This document shows, one piece after another, positions 7,140-13,566 of a DNA stretch of 13,566 nucleotides. The notes beneath the pieces were generated by a model, which saw only the letters and a program-made list of their open reading frames with translations, ran no database searches and was not told where the DNA came from. The position numbers were made by a program, and so were the translations under genes. Origin of the DNA: Acanthaster planci (lineage: Eukaryota > Echinodermata > Asteroidea > Valvatida > Acanthasteridae); the NCBI RefSeq assembly GCF_001949145.1, contig NW_019091372.1:132155-145720 (forward strand), given 5' to 3'. The stretch's first letter is position 1, and every line of letters starts with the position of its first letter.

Positions 7140-10100
7140 GTAAGTATAAAATTGAAACCGAGTTTAAAATAGGGTTTAACCGTTATCGCTGGGTTTTTCA
7201 GATTCATTAGTTCATATTGTTGTGTGAGTTAAGATTATTTTTTTGTTCGTTCTTTGCAACTTATGCCTTCGTTTTTAAAACAAGTCTGCAAAATCTGAAG
7301 TTAGCCCGTGTCCCACGTAAATGCTATGGCCTGCCTTCAATTTTAAATAGAATTTACCAGGCCTAGGCCTATAGGCTTGGAATAGTTTTAAAAACATGCA
7401 GGCCTATGAGTTTGAAATTAGACACTGAGTGGCATTCAGCTATTTATGCCAAAAGATGGTAATGCGCGAAGTGATATACATGCCTTGGGTTGGGTATAAT
7501 GCTGGAAGAAAGAGACCTCAGCGTCACCTCTCAAAAATGTAAGGTGGAAATATCGGTATTAAAATAGTGGGCAAGGCATCCTGAGGATATCACACCAACT
7601 GTATTAGGTTTTCGCCAACCGACATGGCTTAATTGCCAATGTTTAAATAAGCAACACAACATCAATACCATTTCTGACCATGCATCTTCTACGAAATTTG
7701 AAATCTGATGTAAAATTTTAAGTGAAATTTACCCAGCAGTGCGGGAAATGGCTAGCAGTGACCAGTCCCAGATCTTCATGGTCCTTGTCCCCGTCGCCAT
7801 AATAGGATCCGGCCTTCGGAAACGTCAGGTACAGTGCAACAACCCCCCCCCCTTGTTCATACTGACAGCGATGGAAGAAATGTTTTATAGATTTATGAAT
7901 CAGAAGTTGTATTTCTGTTGACTGTGATTGTAGCCCGCAGTACCGAATCACCAACTTACGTATCCTCCCATGAAGTCATAGTCCACCGGGGACAGAGGCA
8001 ACACATCCGCTGCCCGAGCCTCAGGCAAGGGGAAGAAATAAGCCTCATCTTTTGGTTCAGAGGGGGACAACTCCTCGCCCGCTACGCCCATCCAGACGTT
8101 GGCAGCAACTTTGTTGAGAGCGATCAGTACGGAATGTCTGATTCCCACGAGCTGATCATCAACAATGTTGACACATCTGACCAGGGTGATTATGCCTGCA
8201 GTGTCGTACCCAGCGCTACTGGATTACAGAGAAAAAAGACCATCTCTGTCACCGTCCAAAGTGAGTAAGACCACAGGCCACAATGTCAAAACCAAGTACC
8301 AAATTTTGGAATCTGTAATTGTGGCCCATGAAGGTCAGCAACATTACTTAAATCCCTCCTTTGTAAAGATGCATTCTAAACACAGTTGTCATACCAGTCA
8401 AAATCAGTCAAGTGACAGATGATATGTCTATGTTTATAGAGGGAGACGTGGATGGAATTTTTGACTCGCTGTGACTGTTACAGCAAAAGGAGGTTTCAAC
8501 TCGATATCTTTATTTTGTGGTTTGACTGCAATGTTTGTTCTACATGTTGTAACCTCATTTGATATCACCCCATCGTCTTTACTGATCCTCACAGCTCATA
8601 AATTTGTATCCATTGTACAAATGTCATTGTTAATATTCTTTCAATATATAGCTGACGTCCCAGATTACAGAGAAGCTGTTTACCCCAGGAACAATGAGGC
8701 CTATGTATTCCGGAACCAGACTCATCACATAAAATGCCCCAGCTACCGACAGGAGGAAGCGGTGAGCTTGATCTTCTGGTTCAAAGGTGACCGTCTGGTT
8801 GCTCGCTTTGCCAACCCAGAAGTCGGTACCAACTTCATTTCGAGTCGTAATTTCTGGATGTCAAGCTCTCACGGCTTGGTCATTAAGCAGGTCAAGCCGG
8901 CTGATGGAGGGAACTACGCGTGCAGCGTGGTACCAAGCGCCACGGGGCTACAAAGGAAAAGATCGCTCAAAGTGACTGTCTTAGGTAAGGGATACATAGG
9001 TAACTGGAAATCTTTCAAAATCACGCCGTTGACCCTCATTTTCTGACAAACCACAAACTTCTGTGAGGTCCAAGTTTAATTTTGGGCAAGTTTCACTCAT
9101 CAGTTCACATGCACTACGCCAAACGGATTCTACATCCAAGATCTTCTCCCTACCCAACATCTCTGTTTCATCAGAGTGGCTAATTTTGTCGTAGATTTTG
9201 TTTATCGGCAATCACACGAAAGAAACTGTCGGTCGGTTCTATCCCCCACCAAGCTAATCGAAATCAAATACAAACCGAATGGAAATAATAAACGGGGGGG
9301 GGGCTGTTACAGTTTTATCCTCCCTTCAATTTCAAATGGTCACATTTTCCCCCGTACAGACTCAGAATTTCCAGCCTGTGATGGTTCATGCGTGATAAAT
9401 AAAACTACAATCGAACTCGAACGAGGACAAAAAGACGAAGTCCCATGTCCCATACAGCGCATGCATCGACAGGGTTCAACGATCTGCTGGTCCCTTGGTA
9501 ACGGAGAAGCCAACGCTACCAGCATCATTGGTGTCAAGTTCTTCGACGGACAGACTGTAGTAAAGACAGAGTACCATGACAATTACAGAATCAACGAAGA
9601 TGGCTCATTGGTTCTGCACTCATTAGACGCGCTACCCACTCGTTTCTGGTGTCATGTGTTCCTGGATCGGCCGGGTCTTTCTTCTGCACACTGTGACGTC
9701 AGTAAGATGGGTACATTCACGCTATCCTTTTGTTTTATAATGCTCTCGTGACTGTCCACTCTAAGAAATAATGATGTTCAAATTTGCACACTTATCACTG
9801 ATACAACAGCAGCGCCAATTAAGGTGCAAATCTATCCCCAGTATATGATGTATGCTCCCCTGGGGGTGCACGTACGCCCAGGTAGAGGTGTACATACGCC
9901 TACGTAGAGGTGCACACCCAATTTGGGTGCAAGTTTGCACCATTTACTGTGGATGCTGTTGTATCAATAGGAATGAAAATATGAACCCCTCATTTCTTAG
10001 AGTGTTTGAAGTTGCATCCTGTCGCTCCCATGAAAAATGTACTGATCACCTTTAATTTACTTGACCAGGTTGCAAAATTAATCAACCACTGTCAAGTAAA

Positions 10101-10852
10101 CTCGTCAAAACTATTCGTGTTTGTTCCTCATCAGGTTTCGGCTCTTCGATAATCTATGAACCGACTACTCGGACCACCAGTCTCTATGACGAATTAGTGC
10201 TTCAAACATTTGACTTGGATCCAGGTGAGTTTTGTTTGACCCATGTACCGAACACGGAGGGAACAAGGGGACATGTCTCGAGCAAGAGGTCTCCTGATTA
10301 CGCCGAGTGTCTCTTGGTTATGCCAATTAGTGACAGTTTCCTGTAAATGTGTGCTGTCCGCTTAACTTTGTCGAATGCGGTGCAATAACAGTAGGCTTCC
10401 AAACGAGAACAAGGTGATAAATAAGGATGAAAAACTGACTTAAGAACAACCAATGACAAAGTACTTAAAGTGACTGATATTTTCCTTCTTTATCAGGTGA
10501 AATATCTCCTGACTCAAGCTCACTGTCAGCAGCATCTACTTCAGATGGCAGTCAAACGTTGTATGTGATTCTAGCTGCTCCACTTGTCATGGTTCTAATA
10601 TTTGTCATCTGCGTGCGACGCTGGGCAAAGAATTACGAAAATAAAAGTGCAGACGGCGGGGTCGCAACAACAAACCACGGTAAAAAATCAGAACCACTTA
10701 TTAAAAATACAGCAGAGCTGTTGATGTCCCTGAAAGCGCCGAGGAACAATGAGTTTTATGTTCGAGGAGCTGTAAGCTCTCGGTCTCGGTTGAAGTTCGA
10801 GCCACTCCCTCCTCTTGATTTAACAGAAGCCTCAACCCTGTGTCATAAATGA
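7019..10852 (+). CDS. Gene 2, alternative short 3' form: read-through tail ending at 10852 (6 exons)
   Basis: The join is 7019-7139, 7934-8260, 8652-8984, 9360-9701, 10135-10224 and 10497-10852, giving about 522 residues. If the donor at 10680 is not used, the frame stays open for another 57 codons to TGA at 10850-10852. This gives a different tail, with KKSEPLIKNTAELLMSLK, NNEFYVRGAV, and LKFEPLPPLDLTEA near the end. Tyr492 occurs only here. An ATTAAA with a T/G-rich stretch after it follows about 90 nt beyond the stop, so this form could have its own poly(A) site. The ectodomain is unchanged. It is possible that only one of the two forms is made. Confidence 0.65.
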
Positions 10853-12487
10853 CTCCTTTTGTCAGTCCAATTTAAATCTGACAAGTAAATGATGCATCAA
10901 CGTCATTGCAGATTTGGTTTCCACAGCGGTGCATTGACGGATTAAATCATATTTTGTTAACTGGTAGCAATCTGTTGTCATTGGGGATGACCTATTTTCA
11001 ACACATCCCCTCAGAAGGCGTTTTTTAGGGCTCTGTAATGGGTCCCCTGGTGTTTACGTTATATGCATCACCGTTGGAGGATATACTCAGATTTATGCCA
11101 TGTTTATTCTTGAGACTTGCTCATATGTTATTCCTAAACTTGAGGCTTGCCTGCCTGCCTGCCAGACATTAAGATGTGGTCTTCACAAAACGGTTGGAAG
11201 TTGAACGAGTGAACGAGAGAGCTTCTCCATCTGCCGTCAAAATTCAGAACGAAGACCACACCGCCACCGATCAGGGTGGGAAATACAGCTCTCAGTCCAG
11301 CATCACAAGCACGTGATTTAGGTGTCATCAATGATGATCATTTCACAATGAAGAATCCCATAAGCAATATTCGTCGGTCTTCATCATTCGGCCTTCAAAA
11401 GACAGGAAAAATCTGAAAATATTTAGACCGGTTCGACGAAAGGAAAATTAATCAATGCACTTGCAACAACCTGTATTGTTAACAGCAATAGCCTTCTGTA
11501 TGGGTTATCTCAGTCACAGCTGAAAAAATCCAACGTCCATAGAATGTAGCTGCAAGAGTCATCGCTGGTTCTAAATCATCCGATGCCATCTCTCCAGTTT
11601 TGTGCAGTTTGCATTGGTTACCAGTGCAGTCTCAAACAGAGTTCAAGCTTTTGACTTTAACATAAAAATGCAAACATGGATCCGGACCAAGTTATCTTCA
11701 GGAGTTAACCAAGAAATATCATCTACTTAGGAAACTGCGTTCGTCTTCTCAAAATTTACTGACTCATATTATCAAGCTCTCACAAAGACATATGGCCCGC
11801 GGGCATACATCTCTGGAGTTGTGGAACAGTCTTCCAAAAAATATTAAATCATGCTCTACAGTTGAACAGTTAAAAATAAATTTAAAGACTTCACAGCTTC
11901 CATTGATAGCAGATCATAGAGAAATTTCATAATATGCGCATCATAAGAACCAATTGTTATTGTTTATTATTATTATAACTATATTTATTATTTTTCGTTC
12001 ATGCAGATGAGGCAAACAGGCAACCCTGCAAGAAAATCCATATCGTGGAGAATTTACTCCCAGACCTGGGTAAGATCTTCTCACCTCAAGTATACAGTTC
12101 AAAAACGACAGTCAACAACTTATAATTGAAGACGTCAAAAAACAGATCACATAAATGATGTTGTCTCTCGGTTTCAGTGCAGTACATCTCCAGCTCCCCA
12201 ATCCAGATTTTTTTTTCTTAATTTCAACCTCATTCTATTCACCCATCCTTCAAATCCCACTGATGGAAAAAAGTCACACTGTAGAAAGTTTTGTTTCAGC
12301 AGAGAATCCTGCTATAGCATGAACTAGCATGCAGAACGACTTTTTTCACATTACAGAAAGTGTACCCCAAGAATCCATGCACCGGTCTTCAATTAGTACC
12401 GAAGTGCCAAGTAGCATGCCGATGTTACAAGTTGAAAGTGTCACAGAAACCGAAGATGTATGTGTGGTCAATTGTCGTCATGGTTAA
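7019..12487 (+). CDS. Gene 2: transmembrane Ig-superfamily receptor-like protein, spliced-tail form (8 exons)
   Basis: The proposed join is 7019-7139, 7934-8260, 8652-8984, 9360-9701, 10135-10224, 10497-10679, 12007-12069 and 12357-12487, giving about 529 residues. Parts: signal peptide; two type-A V domains; one type-B V-like domain; a stalk; a transmembrane helix (about 427-444); and a cytoplasmic tail. Every intron is phase 1 with GT/AG ends. The shorter 3' alternative ends at 10852 (about 522 residues). The tail carries Tyr451 in NYENK, a YxN pattern of the kind SH2 domains of Grb2-type adaptors bind; this is inference only. No ITIM or ITAM is present. With gene 1 it forms a tandem pair sharing the A-B ectodomain. 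Ligand and cell type are unknown. Confidence 0.75.
7140..7933 (+). other. Gene 2 intron 1 (794 nt), containing an orphan transmembrane exon
   Basis: The intron starts gtaagt and ends gtgattgtag. It includes a palindromic caggcctaggcctatagg run (about 7357-7375), another caggcctatgag near 7398, and the exon-like segment at 7740-7921. The rest shows no recognisable gene. Confidence 0.55.
7740..7921 (+). pseudogene. Orphan transmembrane-type exon inside gene 2 intron 1
   Basis: The sequence acccagcag at 7731-7739 can act as acceptor, and the frame that follows is phase 1, like all exons of both genes. It encodes REMASSDQSQIFMVLVPVA then IIGSGLRKRQV and stays open to TGA at 7919-7921. The SDQSQ, hydrophobic helix and basic stop-transfer residues (RKR) resemble gene 2's own exon 6 (SDGSQTLYVILAAPLV then RRW). 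A possible donor CAG|GTACAG at 7829 is phase 0, so cannot join the next Ig exon in frame. It may be a relict anchor exon of a lost copy, or a terminal exon of a short signal-plus-anchor isoform. The 3' part contains a run of ten Cs. Confidence 0.35.
7934..8260 (+). CDS. Gene 2 exon 2: V-type Ig domain, type A copy 1
   Basis: The acceptor is gattgtag and the donor is gtgagt at 8261, both phase 1, giving 109 codons. V-set landmarks: HIRCPSLRQ (Cys67), SLIFWFRGG (Trp81), LARYAHPDVGSNF, QYGMSDSHELII, and DQGDYACSVVPSATGLQRK (Cys129); the Cys spacing is 62. No sequon is seen. It is a clear tandem duplicate of exon 3, with stronger similarity at F-G strands than elsewhere. GC content rises in this exon relative to the flanking introns. 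Confidence 0.87.
8261..8651 (+). other. Gene 2 intron 2 (391 nt)
   Basis: The intron starts gtgagt and ends caatatatag. The frame open from 8471 that looks signal-like is intron read-through into exon 3, with no ATG-led signal peptide. No other feature is seen. Confidence 0.6.
8652..8984 (+). CDS. Gene 2 exon 3: V-type Ig domain, type A copy 2
   Basis: The acceptor is atatatag and the donor is gtaagg at 8985, both phase 1, giving 111 codons. Landmarks: HIKCPSYRQ (Cys178), SLIFWFKGD (Trp192), VARFANPEVGTNF, SSSHGLVIKQV, and DGGNYACSVVPSATGLQRK (Cys240). One sequon, NQT, lies before the first Cys. The protein matches exon 2 closely at the C-C'' and F-G regions while third codon positions differ heavily, so the duplication is old and the sequence is held by selection. 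Confidence 0.87.
8985..9359 (+). other. Gene 2 intron 3 (375 nt)
   Basis: The intron starts gtaagg and ends ccccgtacag after a C/T tract. It holds a run of G bases near 9294-9303 and nothing else I recognise. Confidence 0.6.
9360..9701 (+). CDS. Gene 2 exon 4: V-like Ig domain, type B
   Basis: The acceptor is ccgtacag and the donor is gtaaga at 9702, both phase 1, giving 114 codons. It is the counterpart of gene 1 exon 3, sharing ERGQK.E..CP, GVKFFDGQTVV, Y...YR.NEDGSLVLHSLD, and RFWCHV. An extra pair near the start (ACDGSC) and another Cys in TICWSLG may form additional disulfides. Sequons NKT and NAT are present. The F-strand Cys is preceded by TRFW rather than the usual DxGxY, a feature shared with gene 1's type-B domain. 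Confidence 0.85.
9799..9966. mobile_element. MITE-like element with terminal inverted repeats
   Basis: TGATACAACAGCA at 9799-9811 is exactly inverted as tgctgttgtatca at 9954-9966. The similarity continues inward imperfectly, with ggtgcaaat (9822-9830) against tttgcacc (9934-9941). The 168-bp interior has tandem GTAGAGGTG.ACA units (about 9881-9918) and several gggtgca/tgcaccc segments. No coding frame is supported. No target-site duplication is obvious at the edges, so the exact ends may lie slightly outside. Confidence 0.55.
10056..10100 (+). promoter_or_regulatory. Hairpin just upstream of the stalk-exon acceptor
   Basis: TTTACTTGAC (10056-10065) pairs with GTCAAGTAAA (10091-10100), and GGTTG (10068-10072) with CAACC (10083-10087), leaving a two/three-base internal loop and a ten-base apical loop. 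It ends 34 nt before exon 5, over the expected branch-point area, so it could influence inclusion of that exon. The role is inference. Confidence 0.35.
10135..10224 (+). CDS. Gene 2 exon 5: short extracellular stalk
   Basis: The acceptor is ttcctcatcag and the donor is gtgagt at 10225, both phase 1; the exon is 90 nt. It encodes SFGSSIIYEPTTRTTSLYDE then LVLQTFDLDP, a Cys-free, Ser/Thr-containing linker. As a symmetric 1-1 exon it can be skipped without changing frame, which would shorten the stalk by 30 residues. Confidence 0.7.
10225..10496 (+). other. Gene 2 intron 5 (272 nt)
   Basis: The intron starts gtgagt and ends ccttctttatcag with a good pyrimidine tract. I see no other feature in it. 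Confidence 0.6.
10497..10852 (+). CDS. Gene 2 exon 6: stalk end, transmembrane helix and cytoplasmic tail
   Basis: The acceptor is tcttt-atcag, phase 1. The exon starts GEISPDSSSLSAASTSDGSQ, a Ser-rich probably O-glycosylated stalk. The helix YVILAAPLVMVLIFVICV follows, then the stop-transfer RRWAKNYENK. The frame can end at TGA 10850-10852. Alternatively, it can be cut by the phase-1 donor CACG|GTAAAA at 10680, keeping only 10497-10679. Tyr451 in NYENK is retained either way; Tyr492 in EFYVRG only in the long exon. This is the clearest transmembrane segment in the window. Confidence 0.8.
10680..10681 (+). promoter_or_regulatory. Alternative 5' splice site inside exon 6
   Basis: CCACG|GTAAAA cuts after the first base of a Gly codon, the same phase as all other junctions. 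Joined to 12007 it makes GAT (Asp) and runs on in frame. It is a moderate donor (G at -1, GTAA), consistent with regulated or inefficient use. Confidence 0.5.
10941..10946 (+). terminator. Candidate poly(A) signal ATTAAA for the short gene 2 form
   Basis: ATTAAA lies about 90 nt after the stop at 10852, followed by tattttgtta and a T/G-rich stretch (tctgttgtcattgg). It is the commonest variant of AATAAA. With it, the read-through tail would have its own 3' end. Confidence 0.35.
11472..11995 (+). mobile_element. Decayed CR1/L2-like non-LTR retrotransposon, 3' end
   Basis: Translation with one frameshift and internal stops gives NSNSLLYGLSQSQLKK, then NVAARVIAGSKSSDAISPV, LHWLPVQSQTEFKLL, GPSYLQELTKKYHLLRKLRS, and LELWNSLPKNIKS. 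This order (N-AAR, P-V-L--LHWLPV---R-FK, PSYL-EL, L-WNSLP) is the usual C-terminal end of CR1/L2-type reverse-transcriptase ORFs. Stops occur before NVAAR and after FKLLTLT. A terminal stop at 11930-11932 is followed by an AT-rich TTATT tail, as expected of a LINE 3' end. It is dead and 5'-truncated. The exact clade is not determined. Confidence 0.8.
12007..12069 (+). CDS. Gene 2 exon 7: cytoplasmic-tail exon of the spliced form
   Basis: The acceptor is gttcatgcag and the donor is gtaaga at 12070; the 63-nt exon is phase 1 at both ends. It encodes EANRQPCKKIHIVENLLPDL. It links donor 10680 to exon 8 without a stop, and both junction codons (Asp and Glu) are ordinary. No domain is recognised. 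The acidic/basic mixture fits a flexible tail. There is no strong pyrimidine tract, although the T-rich LINE tail just upstream may serve. Confidence 0.55.
12357..12487 (+). CDS. Gene 2 exon 8: end of the spliced-form tail and stop
   Basis: The acceptor is cttttttcacattacag, phase 1. It reads SVPQESMHRSSISTEVPSS then MPMLQVESVTETEDVCVVN and CRHG, ending at TAA 12485-12487. The tail is Ser/Thr- and Glu-rich with no Tyr, so any phospho-signalling would be through Ser/Thr. Right after the stop, TAAG|GTAAAA could start a 3' UTR intron. No canonical poly(A) signal is evident nearby. Confidence 0.6.
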
Positions 12488-13566
12488 GGTAAAAAAAAAA
12501 TAAGAGGCGTTTTGATTCATGAATGCAAAGAGATAAATGTAATCATTATTCAGACGATTCTCTCCCATAAAACAACTGATACAGTGTTTTTGTCATTAAC
12601 ACGGGTACCTCAGTAAATAACCAGTCATACGCAAATAGGTTTGATGGAAAGTTGTCAAAATGTAGACACCATAGCTGCCTAATAATGGTTGTTTTGAGAG
12701 CATATCAACTGTATGTTCCGTCGTTAACATCACATTTAGATTCAGTCTTCATTTTTGCGCACCTAAATGAAGTGCAAAGGAACTTGACAGCGACCTTTTA
12801 AGTTGGGCACAAAGGAATGTCCTCATTTACACTTGATGTGCGTTATAATGTCTTTTCACCAGAAATTACGACTTGCACGAAGTTTCCAACAAAAGATAAG
12901 AAATTATTATTTTGTATTCGCCTCCAGAGGGCAAAAGTATACTGTTACACTTGTTACAATAACATTCTTTCTCTCTGCAGTAACTGCACACTGAAAGCTA
13001 ATGCGACGAAACGCAGACGGGCTCGTTCAAGAAATCACTCGACACAAGTCGACTCTGCAAGAAGTAAGAACTACCCCAGAATTCCTTATCCTATTCTGCG
13101 CTAAACTCCAAAATGACTTGATTGCAACATTCATCGATGTTTTCGGCATTTGTGGCGTTGCACAACCTATCCAGTTATAGAGAGTTTCCAGGAATTTGTA
13201 CTTAAATTCTGTCGCCCTCTCGGTGATTTGATGTTTAGTAAACATCTGCTACATTATTTTTACCATTACGTCTACTGTACACAAGACTGTATATACAGAA
13301 CACTTTCGTAGGATGATTTACAATGTTGAGTTAATGTAGATCACAGAAAAAAGGTACTGTCATTTAGTTTACCACACACTTCAATGATGGTCTTTCTAAA
13401 AAAGTTTTAAAACATGTACATAGGACCTATTCGAATTTACTACACTGTTTGCTAAAGAGTAGCCTTCGATTAATCCTTCAATAGACAGAATGTTACAGCC
13501 ATATCTCTCATTATGCAGAATAATTCCAATTATTATTCATAAAGCACTTGTGAGTGCCGAGGTTTG
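12488..13566 (+). other. 3' flank of gene 2
   Basis: About 1.1 kb, AT-rich. It should hold the 3' UTR of the spliced gene 2 form. The only structured candidate is an exon-like segment at 12981-13063. No Ig exon or further gene is recognised before the window ends. Confidence 0.45.
12981..13063 (+). other. Candidate non-coding or unassigned exon
   Basis: A strong acceptor (attctttctctctgcag, ending 12980) and a strong donor (GAA|GTAAGA at 13064) bound 83 nt. In phase 2 it reads NCTLKANATKRRRARSRN and on without stop. In phase 1, the phase of all other junctions, it gives VTAH then stop. It is most simply a 3' UTR exon joined to the donor after the gene 2 stop, or the edge of another gene. Confidence 0.25.

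Larger units (their letters stand above)
9702..10134 (+). other. Gene 2 intron 4 (433 nt)
   Basis: The intron starts gtaaga and ends tcctcatcag. It contains a MITE-like element at 9799-9966 and a strong hairpin at 10056-10100, both listed separately. Confidence 0.6.
10853..12006 (+). other. Gene 2 distal intron (or 3' flank of the short form)
   Basis: This covers the rest of the intron used by the spliced form (10680-12006). It holds the ATTAAA above, a (TGCC)4 microsatellite at 11148-11163, a LINE fragment at about 11472-11932 and an AT-rich TTATT-type tail (about 11956-11995). The minus frame at 11134-11331 has no support. Confidence 0.5.

Noticed and set aside
8471-8651. Apparent hydrophobic leader in front of the second V domain of gene 2
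   Set aside because: This is intron sequence read through to exon 3; a good acceptor at 8650-8651 and donor at 8261 remove it, and there is no proper ATG start.
11148-11163. TGCC tetranucleotide repeat considered as a regulatory element
   Set aside because: Only four units; an ordinary microsatellite.
11134-11331. Minus-strand open frame near the TGCC microsatellite
   Set aside because: Generated partly by the simple repeat; no domain and no splice support.
1-13566. CRISPR, bacterial operons, ribosome binding sites or riboswitches
   Set aside because: The window is clearly eukaryotic, with introns and LINE/SINE remnants; no spaced direct-repeat array exists.

Overview
This window looks like nuclear DNA of an invertebrate deuterostome, most likely an echinoderm or hemichordate; amphioxus is possible. 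The phylum call is inference. The DNA is AT-rich, with short exons, canonical GT/AG introns, a tRNA-derived repeat, a decayed non-LTR retrotransposon, and scattered ACATGTA and TAGGCCTA-type motifs. No bacterial or organellar gene organisation is visible.

The window holds two tandem plus-strand genes for cell-surface immunoglobulin-superfamily proteins. Gene 1 (38-4127, five exons, about 405 aa) encodes a signal peptide, a V-type Ig domain (type A), a second V-like domain (type B), a membrane-proximal Ig-like domain, and a hydrophobic C-terminus ending at the stop, as in GPI-anchored proteins. Gene 2 (7019-10852 or 7019-12487) encodes a signal peptide, two type-A V domains, one type-B domain, a Ser/Thr-rich stalk, a transmembrane helix and a cytoplasmic tail. 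Every proposed coding intron interrupts a codon after its first base (phase 1). The exons are therefore symmetric modules that can be duplicated, shuffled or skipped without losing frame.

The genes share the A-B ectodomain core but differ in membrane attachment: a probable lipid anchor with no cytoplasmic part, against a transmembrane helix with a tail. This resembles paired-receptor clusters of vertebrate innate immunity. Gene 2 seems able to make two tails: one by reading through to a stop at 10850, the other by splicing at 10680 to exons at 12007 and 12357. The FG-loop segment of its two tandem V domains is identical in protein for 13 residues although nine of the codons differ silently.

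Between and within the genes lie: an orphan exon-like transmembrane segment (7740-7921); a Cys- and sequon-rich open frame (5892-6092); a minus-strand two-helix ORF ending at a perfect donor (4842-5064); a tRNA-SINE and foldback complex in gene 1 intron 4; a MITE-like inverted-repeat element in gene 2 intron 4; and a CR1/L2-like LINE fragment in gene 2's distal intron. Two single N bases (2378 and 3780) mark assembly uncertainty; the first breaks the frame of gene 1 exon 3.
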